Source: Cryptomeria japonica (taxonomy: Eukaryota; Streptophyta; Pinopsida; Cupressales; Cupressaceae). Taken from it: a DNA stretch of 64,000 bases. Below are positions 59,100 to 64,000 of the stretch, in pieces. The stretch's first letter is position 1. The number at the start of each line of letters is the position of its first letter. The stretch lies in contig NC_081414.1 in NCBI RefSeq assembly GCF_030272615.1, forward strand, positions 5,333,501-5,397,500. Direction: 5' to 3'. Both the position numbers and the translations under genes were made by a program. The notes under the pieces were generated by a model. It worked only from the letters and a program-made list of their open reading frames with translations, was not told where the DNA came from and ran no database searches.

Positions 59100-60840
59100 A
59101 TAAACATTTGTTATTGTAACTAAACAATGTTTGAACACTTTCATACAAGATGTCCCCTTTATTGTCACATTAGACCTCATAGCATACAAGTTAGGCATCT
59201 CGTAGTGCATGCATGTAACAACTTGAGTGATGGCTGACATAATGCACCCTAAATTTGATGGAGTAATTGAACCGGATTCCCTTTGAGTGGTCCTTGGCCT
59301 ATTTATGTTATTTCTATTCACTATCTTGTCTCTCAACCAATAAGAGACACTCAATTCCTCTATAAAAAATGAGGACATTCCACTGAAGATGTTTATGATA
59401 ATTGGACAGTCAACTAGATACCCATGCATGCACATTATGTGATATATTATTCATCTACATCAAAATAGTTATTAACTTTCACAATTTTATTATACCATAA
59501 AATATATGTTGTCACAATTTTTTTTAAAACCACATATATGCCACCAAACATTAACCAAATGCATATTATCATTAAGTTTTTAGATTTTGAACCTTTGATA
59601 AAGGTGGTTAAAAATATATGCAAATTATTGATTATTTCCTCAAGAATGTTGTACGTGCAAATTATATCAAGAATATTATTAACAATAGTGGAAATACTCT
59701 TTACAACATCACTAAGAGAGCTCTCTATAATAGTAAAAATACTCTCTACAACTTCACTAAGAGAATTTTTATAAATAGATTTCTAAAGACTCCTAAATGA
59801 TCAAATAGATTCCTAAATGATCAAATAATCATGCACCTAAAGTATTTGAAAATTAATAAGTTCATGTTCCCTTCAATCTTAATATATATGATTTTGTAGA
59901 TCAATAAACATTACCTCTTATTTCCTTACATTAATCTTGAGTTTTGCCATTGAATGCATAATATTACATAGCGATAGTATAGAATTCATACCTAGATAAG
60001 GCCTCATGCTAATATAGTCATGCATAAAATATAGTCATAAATCACTTCTATATGTTTGAGAGGACTAATAGTTTCATACATCAAAAAAATAAAAATAAAA
60101 ATTTGTAAATAGGTTCTAATTCACAATAATAAATCTACACATCCTCCAATTTGACTAATTGAATATTTACCAACATTCCAATTATGTTTGTAACATACCC
60201 AAAATAACATTATAACATTCCAACATCTTAAAAATGCTTATAGTACACAACTAAACAAGTGTGATGATATTATCCTATGAGTTTTCAATAAAATCTTGTG
60301 TGCTTGCAATAGTATCTTGCATGCTCCCAAACTCCATGCTATCAGCCATGTCAAAATTATGTTCGTTGTACTGAGTGTGATCCTTGTCTCATCCATTTTC
60401 CCTATAAAGGTCATCAAATTAATTTTGACGCTTAATATTTCATGGCATTTGTGGAAACATAGGTGTTTAGTTGGAGATACATTGTCTTCTCCTCATATCC
60501 ATGCATTCAATCAAGTCTCTTTGTCGACAAAGAGTGTGACCAAATCCATCTTGTATAGGGCAAAATGGATGCACACTTGGATAGTCTAATCCAAGCCGAG
60601 ATGAGACTTGTCTACTTTTGACCTTGTTTGGCAAGTCCTTTAAACTTTAACAAAAGAAAGTAATTGTTGCCAAATCTTTAGCGTTAGTCAAAATTCCCTA
60701 AATCTTGTTTGTTATTTGCAACTTTATTTCTATCATCACATTTTCATCACTTTTGGCAATGGTCTACAAAAAAATAAACAAATTTAAGAAATTAAAAATC
60801 AAACTAACAAGAATTGGAATGGTCAAAATGTAATTATAAT
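59100..60840. other. No recognisable gene; short tandem repeats
   Basis: At 59687-59775 a ~44-bp unit (ATACTCT.TACAAC.TCACTAAGAGA core) occurs twice. At 59788-59830 TCCTAAATGATCAAATA occurs twice. Elsewhere the sequence is AT-rich without coding signal; the 97-codon frame at 60296-60589 has no recognisable domain. Confidence 0.4.
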
Positions 60841-60841
60841 G

Positions 60842-62660
60842 TCACCTGTCTATGTACAGAATGATCCTCCAAGAGTTGACAATTTTTGTTACCTCTAATC
60901 CCATCAAATTCATTAATTGCCTACATTGACATTTCAACACATTTAAAACATATGTTTTGTAAAGAATGATATACCAATAGAATAAAAAATCATGTTTGTC
61001 AAATACCAAATTATTAGTGACACCGATGGTGCATCCTTCTATAGAATCAACTATAGTAGCAAGATTATCAGGGTCTACATGCAAATTATTGTTAGATAGA
61101 TGTTGTCTCTCCCTCATCAAGTTCACCTTGACGACATGCTTGCATGTGTATCCTTGTATTGAAAATTTGCAAGAGCACATACATAGATCAAGTGACGAGC
61201 TATACACCTCATATAAAAAACAAGGATTATTTTCACTTTTCACCCATGCTATATGGTCATCAATGTCATTGAATGTAACTTGGTCATATGGTATTTTCAA
61301 GGCTCGAATCGAAGATGTGTTTTCAATCTTCTCAATTTCAAAGTTCCTATAGAAACCATGTTTCTTGTTGATTTGCACCCACCAATAATAAACATAAACA
61401 TTTGTTGTTAGTTGATGTACCAACCAATCAACACAACAATCTGTAGCACACTCAACTATTTTTAAGAATTATCTTTTTAGGTGTGAGTGGTAGGACTCTA
61501 TCGAACTGTTTTTCTCTTGTCCTGCATGCTTTAGCATATGACAACATCTAGCTATCTATTAGACCATCATCCCTTAAAGTATTCAATGAATGAGGTTGTG
61601 TATATTTAAAGTCTTCAATAAATATTTGAACCTCATTCCTCATAGACTCCTCATTTATTGAATAATGCATGATATATCCAAGTCCATCAAACATATCTCG
61701 TTTAACTGCATTATCTTTGACCTTTGTGATCAAATTATTTAGCCATGCATGTCTAACATGCCAAGAGAAAAGATACACATCACATTGAAACACTTCTTTG
61801 CATCATGAATATTTTATTTAGTATCAATATTCTTCCATAAGATCTATTGAAATATTTACCAAAAATATATGGTTTTGATGAAAATGAAACACCTGATAGC
61901 TTCAATCTCAACACCCGCATCATCCACCATGAATGCATTTAATCTCTAATTAATATTCTTCAAGTGAACCCATTGGAGAAGAATATGCATCCAATATGCA
62001 ATATCATATGTACAAGACTTGGACATAATGACCCATGTCACAAGCACCCTCATTGCTTTGAATTGAATGCAAGAATTGTATATAATTGAAATTGTCATAA
62101 GACATGGGGTATGATATATTGATACTATAATTAAATTGAGTGTAAAAAAAAAATTTAACTCTACAAAATAACAAACATATCTTCATTGCATTTGTACCAA
62201 ATGTATAATCCATTGCTAATATGTTATGTTGTTGTGGTCATATTGAAGCATCCAATCAAGTTTCTCTAGCAATTGAATTCCCAAAACAAATGGGACTTGA
62301 CCATCTCCATCAACAACAATGGCACTATACTCTTGATATGCAAACCACTTGTTGAGGTTTGTCAAAACCCATTGTTGCATTGAAATAGCATCACTACTAT
62401 CAAGTATGTAGCTTGAAGTCTTAATTTTACGACAAATGTTTGCAATATCATCCCTAGAAATTGACCCTCAAACATGCTCATCTTCTCATGCACCATTTTC
62501 ATATTTTTTTTATGCACTACATCTACAAGCATGCCAAGTAATAGTAATGACTTCACCCATTGATGCAATTGTTTGTTGATATATGGTGCAAAAGATGCAT
62601 TTGAACATGACAAGTTATGTCTTTCTTGTCCACATGTTGAACCTGGTGGTACCATATTAA
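60842..62660 (-). pseudogene. MULE-type transposase with SWIM zinc finger, decayed
   Basis: Minus-strand frames in several phases give AMDYTFGTNAMK (about 62210, first Asp block of MULE transposases), FMVDDAGVEIEAIR (about 61930, second Asp region) and FSWHVRHAWLNNLI (about 61760, the conserved CxWHVxRAW-like block). SIESYHSHLKR follows near 61500. The C-terminal frame 60842-61423 (193 codons) carries CMCSCKFSIQGYTCKHVVKV, a CxC...CxH SWIM zinc finger. Numerous stops and frame changes show it is inactive. Terminal inverted repeats were not found. A FAR1/FHY3-like host gene also has this domain pair, but the decay and context favour a transposon. Confidence 0.7.
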
Positions 62661-62699
62661 TACATGGTTTGGCTTACGAACCATGATTCGTGTACTAAA

Positions 62700-64000
62700 A
62701 TGATAGGTGCAACCATATTGTATATGTTTACGACTAGGTCTCCACCCTTCCCTTTTTTAGGCAATAAGGAAGGATCAACCTTACTTTGATTGATCTATAT
62801 TTTTTCATTGATTTATTTATAATTAGTATGAAATTTTCATGTAAAACACTTTATTTAGGTGTTTTTTATTCCCTACACTTATAAATCCATATGTAACATG
62901 TCATTAGTACTTAATCGATTTTTTTGTAGGGTTTTATGTCAAACCTAGATTATTTATGCTACCTATTGGTATCATGAGCACAAATCAAAGTTAATACGTC
63001 TTCCACTAACAATCAATGAGGGACTTCTTTTCCACCAAAGTCACCTAGTATATGATCTCAAGCTTACCTCTTATAGTGTTAGGAACCTCACACTTAGAAA
63101 GACTTGATCCTGGTAGGCTCATTTAGAACTATTCAACTTTGACCAACAAACTAAAGACCTTTTGACAATGTACCAAATTTTTATTAATGCGCAATAAATC
63201 TTATTTAATCTATATGCTATAATATTGAACTTGATAAAAAATAAACTAAAATAAAAATCATTTATATGTTGCATGTAAATATGCATATCAATTAACTTAA
63301 AAATGAAAAGGTTACAAAGATAAATTATTTTCGTTAAATCAACATAAAAAAAAAAAACATGCTTGTTGTTTGCATGAGGCCCACCCTAGAGGGAAACAAA
63401 TTGTGAAAGAATCAATGAAGGTGTGTACAAGGTAAAAGTTTATTAGAAAAGTAAAGGCACACATATAGGGGAGATGACCCAATGCACCCTAACTTCGCGC
63501 TTCTCAAAATCCCATGTGAAAATTTCAAATCACTCCCAGGTTTTTACACAAGCTTATGTGGCAAGTCCCCTACTTATAACTAAGGTTTCAAGGCCACATC
63601 ATCAAATATGATGCCGCATCAACATGCTTTTTGCCAAGGTGTGCAAAACAACCCCCAAAAAAATCTCAAAACTTGTGTAGTTGATGTGGCATCACATGAT
63701 TGGTTGCTTTTTACAACTAATGGTACTTTTCATTCAATTATTGGTAGTCATCATCAACAATAACAACTTTAAAGTCACAACTATTTGTGCAATGTTGTCA
63801 AATAAATTGGACATCAAATCAACAAGTATGGGTATTGAATCAACAACTTCTATCACAACAATTGGAACGCGTTTAACAACTGGGTCCTCTTCCCTAATGA
63901 ATTTTTTTTATCCAATAAAAAATATTGAGTTACATACCCTTTAATCTAATAAAAAAAATTGACAGTTAGAAAAGACAGAAAATTGTTAACTTGTAATATG
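62700..64000. other. No recognisable gene
   Basis: AT-rich, with short frames only; the 87-codon frame at 63681-63944 is Thr/Ile/Asn-rich low complexity. No repeat boundary could be defined. Confidence 0.3.

Overview
This window is repeat-dominated, AT-rich nuclear DNA from a land plant. A conifer or other gymnosperm is most likely. That is an inference from the very large, deeply nested and decayed LTR retrotransposons, the PLS-type PPR pseudogene and the absence of any intact host gene. I see no complete host protein-coding gene, no complete tRNA or rRNA and no CRISPR array. Essentially every long open frame belongs to a transposable element.

Layout. 1-5700 holds unidentified, mostly non-coding sequence with a degenerate tRNA-Arg-like segment near 691. 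From about 5.9 to 36.9 kb lies an old plus-strand Ty3/gypsy element (G2). Its gag is split: the first part is near 5.94-6.63 kb, and the rest resumes near 32.17 kb and runs through protease, RT, RNase H and integrase. The roughly 25 kb between the halves is a stack of later insertions. These are a copia LTR with adjoining 3' sequence (X, 6636-7294), a solo copia LTR inside that (S, 7295-8595), a complete minus-strand Ty1/copia element (C1, 8951-31499), and a complete 15.5-kb minus-strand Ty3/gypsy element (G1, 14650-30150) inserted into the gag of C1. G1 has a perfect 5-bp target duplication (TGTTC), a PBS-like site, a polypurine tract, gag, protease, a G-patch-like segment, RT, two RNase H domains and integrase. 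This organisation is that of the TAT lineage.

The G2 integrase carries a SINE-like retroposon (36556-36778). Near 36.91 kb it joins abruptly to a 5'-truncated plus-strand copia element (C2, to about 43.0 kb). C2 carries a solo LTR of the G1 family (39692-41338, target duplication GTTTG). A minus-strand copia fragment (C4) is interrupted by 3.7 kb of unidentified DNA (44148-47869). A further complete plus-strand copia element (C3, 49323-55095) has a single gag-pol frame closed only by stop codons.

The right end (55.1-64 kb) is less dense in retroelements. It contains a 177-bp foldback (76-bp arms, 25-bp loop), a PPR pseudogene whose modules were tandemly amplified after the gene had already died, and a decayed MULE-type transposase with a SWIM zinc finger.

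The coding parts do not work together as a host pathway. The window is a record of successive insertion, decay and recombination. Relative ages read from the nesting agree with LTR divergence: C1 LTRs differ at roughly one site in eight over the stretch I compared, while G1 LTRs differ at about two dozen sites in 1.79 kb.
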